Below, piece by piece: positions 55,241 to 64,000 of a stretch of 64,000 nucleotides of DNA (positions are counted from its first letter, which is position 1; every line of letters starts with the position of its first letter). The notes under the pieces were generated by a model that was given only the letters and a program-made list of their open reading frames with translations, had not been told where the DNA came from and did not search any database. Made by a program: the position numbers and the translations under genes. The DNA is from Gonatopus flavifemur. Lineage: Eukaryota > Arthropoda > Insecta > Hymenoptera > Dryinidae. The stretch spans positions 5,773,372-5,837,371 of the forward strand of contig JAFFJZ010000016.1 in the NCBI GenBank assembly GCA_018340375.1. The letters are read 5' to 3'.

Positions 55241-58200
55241 AGGTCCGTGAAGGTGGCACCCCCACCATCGAAAATCTGGATTATTATTGCATAAGAATTA
55301 TGTGCTAATTATGTGCTAATTTTGTGCTCCATTCCTGATTTTTGTGCTCGTCAAATTTTTACAAAAAAAAAGAATTTTGTGTGGGGGTGACACTAGCACC
55401 CCCACTATATGAAAGCGGTATCCAATGATTTATTATCGGATCAAAATTGATGAGGGAATTATGTGCTATTTATGTGCTCCGATTTCCAATTGGTTTTATC
55501 ATCGAAATCACCGGTGGGAAGAAGTTACACATGAAAAGGCTGTTTGAGGTGTGAAGATGGGAGGACGAGAACAACCGGATCATGGGAAAGCCATATTTGG
55601 GACAATCCAGATTCATGAGTGGATTATTCACACCTTGTGAATGGTGCTAATCTTGTGCTCATCAAACTTTTATGAAGAAAAGGAATTTTGTGTGGAGGTA
55701 GTGACTACATGTAAAGCTAGCACCACTATTATATGGAATCGGTATTGAATGATTTATTATCGGATCGAAATTTGTGACGGAATTATGTGCTATTTATGTG
55801 CTCCAATTTCCAATTGGTTTAATCATCGGCATCAGCGGTGGGGAGAAGTTACAGATGAGAAGGGTGTTCAAGGTGTGAGATAGGATGACGAGAACAAACG
55901 GATCATGGGGGAGTCATATTTGGGACAATCCAGATTAATGAGTGTATTATGTACACCTTGTGAATGGTGTACATGTTGTTATTTTCATGAGGCTATGTTT
56001 TCATCAATGTGCAGGAATGAATGCCCAATGACTTGTGATATACAAAAGGTACTGAAAGAAGAAGTGAAAAAAATGCCATTTTGACCCGATCCAGAGTGAT
56101 CTCATGATTATGTGCTATTTATGTGCTCCACCCACGATTCATGTGCTCGCTGGAAAATTCATTGGGAGAGTCGGAAACTCAACTCAATTGATCGAGTCCA
56201 GCACCCCCACTATCTGGAAACAAAAGAAGACGCATTTTCACCCGGTTCGGAGTGGTTCCAGAATTATGTGCTATTTCTGTGCTCCACCGACGATTCATGT
56301 GCTCCCTGGAGAATTCATTAGGGGAGTCGAAATCTGAACTCAATTGATCGAGGCCAGCACCCTCACTATCTGGAAACCAAATAAATCGCATTTTGACCCG
56401 GTTAGGAGTGATCTCATAATTATGTGCTATTTATTCGATCCACCCAGAATTTATGTGCTCGCTGGAAAATTCATCAGGAGAGTCGGAATCTGAACAAAAT
56501 TGATTCAGTACAGCGCCCCACTATGAGGAAGTCAAATGAATGGTATTCAACCCGGTTGAGAGTGATCCCATAATTATGTGCGATTTATGTGCTCCACCCA
56601 CGATTCATGTGCCCACTAGAACATTCATCAGGGGAGTCGGAATCTCCACTTAATTGATCGAGTCCAGCACCCTCACTATCTGGAAACAAAATAAGATCCA
56701 TTTTGACCCGGTTGGGAGTGATCCCAGAATTATGTGCTATTCCTGTGCTCCACCCACGATTCATATGCTCGCTGGGGAATTCATTAGGGGAGTGGGAATC
56801 CCAACTCAATTGATCGAGTCCAACACCCCTACTATCTGGAAACAAGATAAGACGCATTTTGACCCAGTTGGGAGTGATCCCATAATGAGGTGCTATTCAT
56901 GTGCTCTACCCACGATTTATGTGCTCGATGGAATATTTATTGAGGGACTCGGAATCTCTACTCAATTGAACCAGTACAGCACCCTCACTTCCAGGAAGTG
57001 AAATTAACGTCACTCTGACCCGATCCGGAGTGATCTCATAATTATGCGTCATTTATGTGCTCCACCTACGACTTATGTGCTCGATGGAATATTCATTAGG
57101 GGAGTCGGAATCCGAACAGAATTGATTCATTACAGCACCCCCACTATCAGGAAGTGAAATGAATAGCATTTTGACCCAATCTGGAGTGATCGCATAATTA
57201 TGTGATATTTATGTTCCCCACCCACGTTCCATGTGCTCGCTGGAAAATCCATCAGGGGAGTGGGAATCTCAACTGAATTAATCCAGTACAGCACCCTCAC
57301 TTCCAGGAAGTGAAATTAACGTCACTCTGACCCGATTCGGAGTGATCTCATAATTATGCGTCATTTATGTGCTCCACCTACGACTCATGTGCTCGATGGG
57401 AGATTCATTGGAGGACTCGGAATCCGAACAGAATTGACTCATCACAGCGACCCCACTATCAGGGAGTGAAATGAATAGCATCTGGACCCGATCCGGAGTC
57501 ATCTCATAATTATGTGCTATTTATGTGCTCCACTCACGACTCATGTGCTCGATGGAAAATCCATCAGGGGAGTGGGAATCTCAACTGAATTGATCCAGTG
57601 CAGCACCCCCGCCATCAAGAAGTGAAATAAAGGAATCGTAGGTGGAGCACATAAATAGCACATAACCATGGGATCACTCTCAATCGGGTCGAGATGCGTC
57701 TTATGTTGTTTCCAGATAGTGAGGGTGCTGGACTCGATCAAATGAGTTGAGATTTCGACTCCCCTAACGAATATGGATGAGGGCGAACCAACGAAAGGAC
57801 AAATCAACGAAACCATTGGTTGAAAAGGAAGAGATGTATAATGTATGATGTCTCATTCTTTCCAACTAATGGTTTGGTTGATTTGGTTTTTCGTTGATTT
57901 GGCCCCCATCCATGAATATTCCATCAAGCACATGAATCGTGGGTGGAGCACATGGATAGCACATAATTATGGGATCACTCCCAACCGGGTCAAAATGCGT
58001 CGTATCTTGTTCCCATAGAGTGGTGGTGCTGGACTCGATTAATTGTGTAGAGTTTCAGACTCCCCCGATGAATTTCCCAGCGAGCACAGGAATCGTGGGT
58101 GGAGCACATAAATAGAACATAATTATGAGATCACTCTGGATCGGGTCAAAGTGGCATTTGTTTCACCCTTTTTTTCAGTACCCTTCGTGTATCACAAGTC

Positions 58201-58680
58201 GTTAGGAATTCATTCCTGCACATTGATGAAAACATAGACTCATGAAAATAACATCATGTACAACACTCACAAGGTGTACATGATCCACTCATGAATCTGG
58301 ATTGTACCAAATATGACTTTCCCATGATCCGGTTGTTCTCGTCATCCCATCTCCACACCTCAAACAGCCTTTCCATCTGTCACTTCTTCCCACCACTGAT
58401 TTTGATGATAAAACCAATTGGAAATTGGAGCACATAAATAGCACACAATTCTCCCATCAATTTGGATCCGATAATGAATCATTTAATACCGATTCCATAT
58501 AGTGGGGGTGCTAGCTTCACATGTCGTCAGCACCTCCACACAAAATTCCTCTTTCTATATAAAAATTTGATGAGCACAAAAATCAGGAGTGGAGCACAAA
58601 ATTAGCACATAATTAGCACATAATTCTCATGCATTAATAATCCAGATTTCCGATGGTGGTGGTGCCACCTTCACGGACCT
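55241..58680. mobile_element. 3.44-kb foldback with 9-bp target duplication
   Basis: Both ends read AGGTCCGTGAAGGTGGCACC inward on their own strand, and inverted homology continues for several hundred bp (shared TAGCACATAATT, CAGGAGTGGAGCAC and GACTTTCCCATGATCC, or their complements). The flanks are TGCTTATCT (55232-55240) and TGCCTATCT (58681-58689): a 9-bp duplication with one mismatch. Nine bases is typical of Mutator-like elements and of Drosophila-type foldbacks. The interior is a tandem array; no transposase. Confidence 0.8.
56099..57640. repeat. Ten tandem 156-bp units inside the foldback
   Basis: The phrase ATTATGTGCTATTTATGTGC (or close variants) recurs at about 56106, 56262, 56419, 56572, 56729, 56886, 57041, 57196, 57352 and 57508, a spacing of 154-157 bp. 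Each unit also carries CACCCACGATTCATGTGCTC, GGGGAGTCGGAATC and CAGCACCC(C/T)CACTATC. Inverted units appear in the right arm (57640-58130). Confidence 0.9.
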
Positions 58681-59066
58681 TGCCTATCTAGAGTTATGAA
58701 TGAATTTTGCTGACTCAGTCCCGTATTACTCCTAGATGAATATCGCTTTTGAACTGTGCAGTTTCCACGTACGTCCCGGATAAATCCATACACGGACCCA
58801 TTCACTAACCTCCCTCAGACAGAACTCGCATACATCCAGATTAAATACCAATTGATAGTTATAAAAGAATTTTTGTCGCTAATTCTCGTATCACTCCCGG
58901 ATTAATCAGGATACTCATTCGTTTCATGCTTTGCAGTCTTCAGATGGCGTCCGGAAACACTGGTATACAAAACCTATCCCCGATAATTTTCTCAGATAGG
59001 ATCCGAATGAACCAGGCTACATGTCTGTTTTTCACTTCCCAGGCCCAAACAGCATTTGAACAGACT

Positions 59067-59092
59067 TATATATATATATGTATGTAGCCTGG

Positions 59093-59123
<31 letters not shown>
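59067..59123. repeat. (TA)n microsatellite
   Basis: Two TA runs (59067-59079 and 59092-59122) separated by GTATGTAGCCTGGT. They lie just beyond the last satellite unit. Confidence 0.9.
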
Positions 59124-59126
<3 letters not shown>

Positions 59127-60930
59127 GAAATGGGGAACCTTCCCCGAATAACACCTGAATCCACCCGAATAGCGTTTCATCCGGGTCCCAGATCGATTCC
59201 TCTCCGGCCTCTATCCGATTTTCATCTGTTTCTTCTCACCGGGGATTTGTAGGGATTTGATTCAGTATATTTTCGCATTGAACGGTGATAAATATTGCGA
59301 ATCCTATTGTGACAGTTGCATCCCTAAATACATGATATACTCGCAATATCGATACTCCCATGTGGACAATTTAGTGAGTTTTGATTGTTATTTTATAAGT
59401 TCATATAAACTGTATAATTTGACTACCCAGATATAGGGTAGCGAATGATCGAGAATTCTAACAGAATTGATCACTGATGTATTTCTATTGAAGGGAATGA
59501 TCAATTGGAAAAAGAGAAATTCCCGATGGTCGCCGCCCTGATATGGCCACAATCATGTTTGATTGTGCGTAAGTTGCAGTCAAGCCTTGTAAATCCAAGT
59601 ACAAGCCTCAATGATAAGCCAACACACAGATCCATATGCAATGCATTATTTTATCAAGACTTAATGAATTTCAAATGGTGATCACGTAATCCATACGTGA
59701 GTTGTCGTTGGAGTTTTATGTCAGGAATACAACTCAGATCGTCATAATCTTGCACGGTTGTGTGCAAGGTGACCTCAATCACAGTTACAAGCCTTGATGA
59801 CAAGTCTTCACACACATGTGAACTCATATGCAGGGCAAATATACCACAAGGCTTGATGACCCAGCTAGGACCATGAAACATAGTTCCGGCCAAATTGTCC
59901 TCTAAGAATATTATGGACATCTTGTTTTGATTCACTTGTATGAGATAATCTATTTGGAATTCGCGATTGTTATGAGTCCCTTCAGCTAGAACTAGACCCG
60001 AGTTTTCATGCTGATCAATTGAAAAAAAAAACTACAACAGAAAAGAGTTTGTATAAAAACATGAAACGTTACAATTTTTACATATTCTCACCTAGGATCT
60101 ACTTGGAAGCAATGGAACTCATAGATGGTTGTCCTTCACGGGCTGATTCTATTCTCATAGTCCGTGCACCTCCAGCTCAAAGAAACTGCTTCTCGTTCCG
60201 CAGTTTGAAGGTTTCTTTCAAGATTCGATTCGGCTTTGAATGAATCCATCCCTTGTTTTTTTCACCACGGGTGAATATTTTGTGGCAGTAGTATCATATG
60301 GAATGAAATCTTCCACCGGAGAAGCAGTGCGTACTGAGCAAAGTTCGCTTTCGCAATTTTAAATGATGCCATCAATAAACTTTTGTGATTCACCGCAAAC
60401 TTTTTGACTACTACATGAGAGCACGAAGGTTCAAGGGATATTCAATAAAGGTGCATTGAAAATCTGGACATGTGGAGGTCCATTGAACATTCCATGAACA
60501 TGAATTCACGTCGAATGAATCAACATTTGACTTAGAAAGTCTTTATTCTCTTGGTACATCCTTGAGTTCTCATATTTTCCATGTTCAGATTTATGGAACT
60601 TCCAACATCATTAACTAGATCAGAATCATAACATTGATTTTGACATGAGAGAATGGAATTCTATTCCACAACCAACAAAAATGTTACGCACCCGACAACG
60701 GTAAAACCTTCAATTTGTGTGAAACATCAAGATGTTAATTTTTCGCCACGGTTCTGAGGAAAGATTTTTGAGACGGTTCAGAAACTTTGTGAAGGTCAGG
60801 AAAGTGAAGTTTTGAGGAAAACTGCACAGAAAGACAAAATGGGAACTAATCGCTCGCGAAATTCCTCTGGAATAAAAGCATGCGACGTTGAAGGTTATTT
60901 TCTAACGCAGTAACGTGTGATCACGCCACC
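59124..60930. other. Intron, nothing clear
   Basis: 59560-59850 contains partly repeated phrases (CAAGCCTTGATGACAAG, CACACATGTGAACTCATATG and diverged counterparts), possibly an old duplicated repeat. Open frames at 59654-59935 and 60019-60243 have no recognisable domain. Confidence 0.4.
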
Positions 60931-61225
60931 TTCACGCAATCATTCTAGCGAACGCATAGAGGAATCTCACGCGTTGTTTTCAATCGCTCCATGGTTATTA
61001 GTAGGGGGTACAAACTCAAATAGGAAATTTTCAGACTGATTTCAGCGCCACCGTACGCAAGAGCACTGGAGAAAATTTCCATGAATACACTAATACTATT
61101 GCAAAAACTATTATGATGTGTTCATGACTTGTATGAGTGTATCCATGTGAAATTATTTCCAGTACTCTCCCGTATGGCGGCGCTGAAATCAGTCTGAAAA
61201 TTTTTCCTATTAGTACATTTCTGTG

Positions 61226-62454
61226 TACAAATGAGTTTTAGGGCAGTTTTCAAAGAATTCAAGATCTATTCAAAAAGAAGTAAAACACAGTTATTCATCG
61301 AAATAATCTCCATCGTACTGAATGACCTTCAGCTATGTCTCAGGTAACTTGCGGATGCCTTTCGCAAAGCAACTTTCGTCTTGCGGGATGAGAAATGTAA
61401 CAACCGATTTTTCCACTTCTTCAAATGTTTTGAGTTGCACGTCAGACAAATCGTTTTGCATTTCCCGGAATGAGTGATAATCGGACGGGGCTGAGTCTGG
61501 TGAATACGTCGGGTGTGGTAGAGCTTCCCATCCAAGCGTTAGTACCGTATCCTTGACCGATTCACCCACAATAGTCCGCGCGTTGTCATGGAGCAGTTTT
61601 ACTAGACGTTTCCCTTCACCCGAAAATGGACGTTTTTCCTCAATTTCTCGATTCACTTGCATCAATTGATGACAATAGCGATCGGAAGTAACTGTTTGAC
61701 CAGGTTTGAGAAGATAACACAGTACGCCTTTCCTATCCCACCATATACACAGCATGACTTTGTTACAATGAACATTGCGCTTTGGCGTGGATGCGGTCGG
61801 CTCGCCGGGGTTAACCTAATGAAATTTGCGTTTCGGATTATCAAAATAAATTCACTTTTCATCGCCGGTCCCAATTTTTTACAAGGAAGACTTTCTATGC
61901 TCCCTGTTGTAAAGACTCGCACAAATGTGGAGACGACTGTTTTTGAGTCAGAAAGTGTAGTACCCACAATCTTACGCATTGCTTTTAAACGATAAGAAAC
62001 AGTTTATTGAGTTACTCTAAGCTGTTCCGAAAGTTGTTTCTCCGTCTGACAAGAGTTTTCATCCAGAAACGCTTGCAGTTCCTGATCGTCCACATTCACA
62101 GGAGACCCAGTGCGTTCACGGTCACTAACGTCGAAACGAAACCACCCTCTTTGAATCGCTCATAACAGTACTCACATGTAGTTTTAGATAGAATGTTGTC
62201 TTCAAGAACAGGACATATCGATTCACACGCTTCCCTCACACTTTTCCTTTCATGGAATTCATAGTGAATGCAGTATCTAATAAATAGCTTATCGGTCTGC
62301 ATATTCAATCCACAGCATTTCTAGGTCATGTTTATGACTCCTTTACGTTTCGATACTACAAACAAGCGCCATCTATCATAAGTGAGCGGGGCCTTTGAAT
62401 TAATTTAGTATAGCTGTTATGACACAAAATCGAAGTGTCCTAAAACTTATTTGT
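61226..62454 (-). mobile_element. mariner element 5, decayed
   Basis: The inverted ends TACAAATGAGTTTTAGGGCA and (reverse complement of the right end) TACAAATAAGTTTTAGGACA start at TA. It is 1,229 bp, with a minus-strand transposase relic. It lies in the right arm of the foldback MITE at 60931-62520. Confidence 0.85.
61333..62308 (-). pseudogene. mariner transposase, frameshifted with stops
   Basis: The N-terminus MNMQTDKLFIRYCIHYEFHE is followed by the first helix-turn-helix SKTTCEYCYERFKEGGF, ending at a frameshift near 62110. Remnants such as FLDEN, EKQLSEQLRVT and YRLKAMRKIV follow in other frames. The first catalytic block reads TGDEK, then TGA (Trp lost), then IY at about 61850. The C-terminal frame 61333-61755 has MLCIWWDRKGVLCYLLKPGQ, LLHDNART (second Asp) and YSPDSAPSDYHSF (third Asp). 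At least two stops and two shifts are present. The lineage resembles mellifera-type mariners and is the most decayed full-length mariner in the window. Confidence 0.85.
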
Positions 62455-62520
62455 ACACCTAATATCTGAGTTCATGCCCCCTGGTTATTAGTGAGAATGA
62501 TTGCGTGAAAGTGACGACAC

Positions 62521-62883
62521 GGATTAATCTGCCATTTTTCTCTTCGTGTGTTCTTCACTCTACCCTACTTCACAATTGGAAGGTAGAGTTTATGTACGTT
62601 AGAATCAGCACAGCATGAGCAGAATGTTTTTCAGAATTCATTTCGCCTGTTTGATGTAGATGTCATTCAACAAGAAACTCGACTGACAAAATGGGTAAAA
62701 AAACAACTCTTGGTGTTTGAATGTTTGTCTTCACAAGTAAGAAGTACGCGATCCAATGTGATGATTTTAATTGGCTTTTTTGACCTCGTTGTTGTGTTTT
62801 CGATGTCATTTGAATTTGGGTATGAATTTGGATTTTATCGTACCGTTTTCTTCATTTAGTTCAGATAATCTTTTGGTTTTTAG
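62521..62883 (+). other. 3' end of the large intron with acceptor
   Basis: Ends in a T-rich stretch and TTTTTAG at 62877-62883, the acceptor for the next CAMTA exon. No repeat recognised in this part. Confidence 0.6.
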
Positions 62884-63032
62884 GGGGAGAGGATGCGAGG
62901 GTGTTAACATTAGCAGAACAAATAATAGCGGCTCTACCCGAAAGAATTAAGACGGCTGAGCACGATTCTCCGTCACCGTCATCGCCACCTCCACCGCTTT
63001 CACCGCTGGAAGACACTTTGATGGAACCAATG
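62884..63032 (+). CDS. CAMTA: CAMTA, internal exon
   Basis: The acceptor AG is at 62882-62883 and the donor GTATAT at 63033. The first two bases complete the codon left by the exon ending at 2867. Reading: GEDARVLTLAEQIIAALPER, then IKTAEHDSPSP and a proline-rich stretch, ending LEDTLMEPM. The LTLAEQIIAA-PERIK segment is conserved in animal CAMTA between the ankyrin and IQ regions. The exon ends on a codon boundary, matching the phase-0 start of the next exon. The frame would hit TAG after the donor, so splicing is required. Confidence 0.85.
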
Positions 63033-63103
63033 GTATATTAGTAAATTTATGTACAAATGCATTGTATAGGTTTTATGTATCATTCTCATGTAAGGTATTT
63101 TAG
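63033..63103 (+). other. CAMTA intron, 71 bp
   Basis: Very short intron with donor GTATAT and acceptor GTATTTTAG. Both sides are in phase 0. Confidence 0.75.
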
Positions 63104-63678
63104 TTTCTCAATGCATCCTTGGGAAACCGTTTAATCGAATTCAATATACCAAAAATGTTACAGCCCCTTGATTCTGGTGAATTATTCGATTCTTATCGAG
63201 ACTGCAGCGGTGGAGCGGCGTCAGTGTCTGACGCTGATGCTGACGCTAGTCCTTCCAGTCCTTCGAGTAGTTGTTTGACTCCGGATTCACCTTCTCCTCC
63301 CCCAACCACAGCTGACTTTTGTGAATTTCTCCAATTGCAGTTACAATTAGATGGTAACACTGGAAATCGTCGTCACCATTATTATTCATCCAGTGGCGAT
63401 CGTGATTTGAGGAATGTAATAGGCTCGAGAAATTGTAACACTGGGTCTACTGGTACGAACGGAACAGGAATGGATGGGGTCAACGATGGAAGTGAAGCAG
63501 ATTTGAGTAGACTGACGCTTTCTGATCGTGAACAAAGAGAATTATATCATGCCGCGAAGATGATTCAAAAGGCTTACAGAAGTTACAAAGGGCGTCAACG
63601 GCAAGAAGAAGCTGAAAGGCATGCCGCTATTCTCATACAACAATATTATCGCCGGCACAAGCAGTACGCGTATTACAG
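63104..63678 (+). CDS. CAMTA: CAMTA, exon with IQ motifs
   Basis: Begins [20 protein letters not shown], continues with a Ser/Asp/Pro-rich low-complexity stretch, the short hydrophobic segment [14 protein letters not shown] and a Gly/Asn-rich stretch. It then reaches the conserved [20 protein letters not shown], which opens the first IQ motif ([13 protein letters not shown]), and a second IQ ([16 protein letters not shown]). IQ motifs bind calmodulin and give the family its calcium response. The donor GTAATC follows CAG at 63679, and the exon ends two bases into a codon. The acceptor position was set by requiring phase 0 with the preceding exon; it could be off by one base. Confidence 0.85.
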
Positions 63679-63945
63679 GTAATCTCAATTGCACGAAGTA
63701 ATACGAAGCTAAAAAATTCTTCTATCTACTTCTTCAAAATGAACTATCAATTGGGATCGTAAATGATTCGAAACTTCAGAAACTCTTCGCTTCGTTATAG
63801 TTTCTGACCCGGATACGTGGTTCAACTGTATTGCGTTTAAGAACATGATATAAGTTTTCAAAGAAAGTTGGTCAATTTCTTTCCTAATTACCATAGAAAC
63901 TCACGATACTATTGTACAGCGAACTTTTTGTCATTTCGATTACAG
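63679..63945 (+). other. CAMTA intron
   Basis: A 267-bp intron between two IQ-coding exons, with donor GTAATC and acceptor GATTACAG ending at 63945. Confidence 0.8.
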
Positions 63946-64000
63946 ACAAGCTACTAAAGCAGCTCTGGTTATACAAAGTAATTATCGACATTATCGGGGC
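63946..64000 (+). CDS. CAMTA: CAMTA, next IQ exon, cut by the window end
   Basis: The first base completes an Arg codon from the preceding exon. The reading QATKAALVIQSNYRHYRG is another IQ motif, continuing directly from the second one as in other animal CAMTA proteins. The exon is still open at 64000, so its end and the C-terminus are outside the window. Confidence 0.85.

Larger units (their letters stand above)
54640..59040. repeat. Satellite-like tandem array, about 180-bp unit, split by a foldback
   Basis: Diverged direct units carry, in order, CCGGATGAACC, TGAATTTTG, GACTGATTCCCGTATCACTC, TGTGCAGTTC, a TACG(T/A)CCC box and CATATATGAAACCATTC. Units start at about 54660, 54855 and 55035 left of the insertion and at about 58690, 58815 and 58995 right of it. 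The 3.4-kb foldback at 55241-58680 interrupts it. Several ORFs here are reading-frame accidents of the repeat. Confidence 0.7.
60931..62520. mobile_element. Foldback MITE interrupted by mariner 5
   Basis: TTCACGCAATCATTCTAGCG starts the left end. The right end, inverted, reads TTTCACGCAATCATTCTCAC. Inner inverted blocks are CATGGTTATTAGTAGGGGG and TTTTCAGACTGATTTCAGCG (left) with their complements at 61185-61200 and 62478-62495. Without the mariner it is about 360 bp. Confidence 0.7.
2868..62883 (+). other. 60-kb TE-filled CAMTA intron
   Basis: All sequence between the donor at 2868 and the acceptor TTTTTAG at 62877-62883. The exons on each side are phase 1 and join without disturbing the frame. 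No further CAMTA coding sequence is seen inside. The interior consists of at least five mariners, two BEL/Pao-type copies, another LTR element, four or more LINE fragments, a RAG1-like transposon and many foldbacks and MITEs, listed separately. Confidence 0.75.

Noticed and set aside
55400..57816. Open frames on both strands in the 156-bp array
   Set aside because: The same peptide motifs appear on both strands because the array is tandem and partly inverted. No domain, no start context.
1..64000. CRISPR arrays, operons, riboswitches or other prokaryotic features
   Set aside because: The window is clearly eukaryotic. The tandem repeats present are minisatellites, microsatellites and foldback cores without regular spacer architecture.

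Overview
The window is animal genomic DNA, most likely from an insect, with AT-rich introns, short exons and GT-AG splice sites. No prokaryotic features are present. The genus cannot be named from the sequence. The only host gene I can support is a CAMTA gene (calmodulin-binding transcription activator) on the + strand. It is represented by five coding exons: 1915-2114 (end of the ankyrin block), 2757-2867, 62884-63032, 63104-63678 (first IQ motifs) and 63946 to the window end (next IQ motif). Splice phases agree at every junction. The CG-1 DNA-binding, TIG and first ankyrin exons must lie upstream of the window, and the C-terminus downstream.

The second and third visible exons are separated by an intron of about 60.0 kb (2868-62883). 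Nearly all of it is mobile DNA, much of it nested. From left to right: hairpin and MITE elements plus a 32-bp minisatellite (3.2-6.4 kb); a deleted mariner (7.0-7.9 kb); an 8.5-kb nest (7917-16464) in which a RAG1-like/Transib-type DNA transposon is split by a full-length non-LTR retrotransposon with a tetranucleotide tail; foldbacks and MITEs (18-21 kb); a decayed LTR element holding an RTE-type fragment (22.5-26.8 kb); a second mariner (27.5-28.8 kb); two abutting giant hairpins (30.6-35.9 kb); a BEL/Pao gag remnant (37.2-38.9 kb); a second nest (40.3-52.0 kb) in which one old repeat is interrupted by a TA-duplicating element carrying a Mos1-like mariner, a second TA-flanked element carrying an intact irritans-type mariner, and a complete but mutated 6.9-kb BEL/Pao element; a satellite-like tandem array broken by a 3.4-kb foldback with long inverted arms and a 9-bp target duplication (54.6-59.0 kb); and a fifth mariner inside another foldback (60.9-62.5 kb). 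A further reverse-transcriptase fragment lies at the left edge of the window on the minus strand.

The strongest biological finding is the RAG1-like element. Its roughly 706-codon minus-strand transposase has a single continuous frame broken by three stop codons. It carries the CDG motif, a C-x2-C pair and an H-x4-H pair arranged as in the RAG1 core. The element ends in inverted repeats that begin with CACAGTG, the V(D)J heptamer, and is flanked by a perfect 5-bp duplication (CATCT), as expected for the Transib/RAG superfamily. The best candidate for recent activity is the irritans-type mariner at 43172-44466, whose 348-residue transposase is uninterrupted with all three catalytic aspartates. 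Everything else with coding content is broken.
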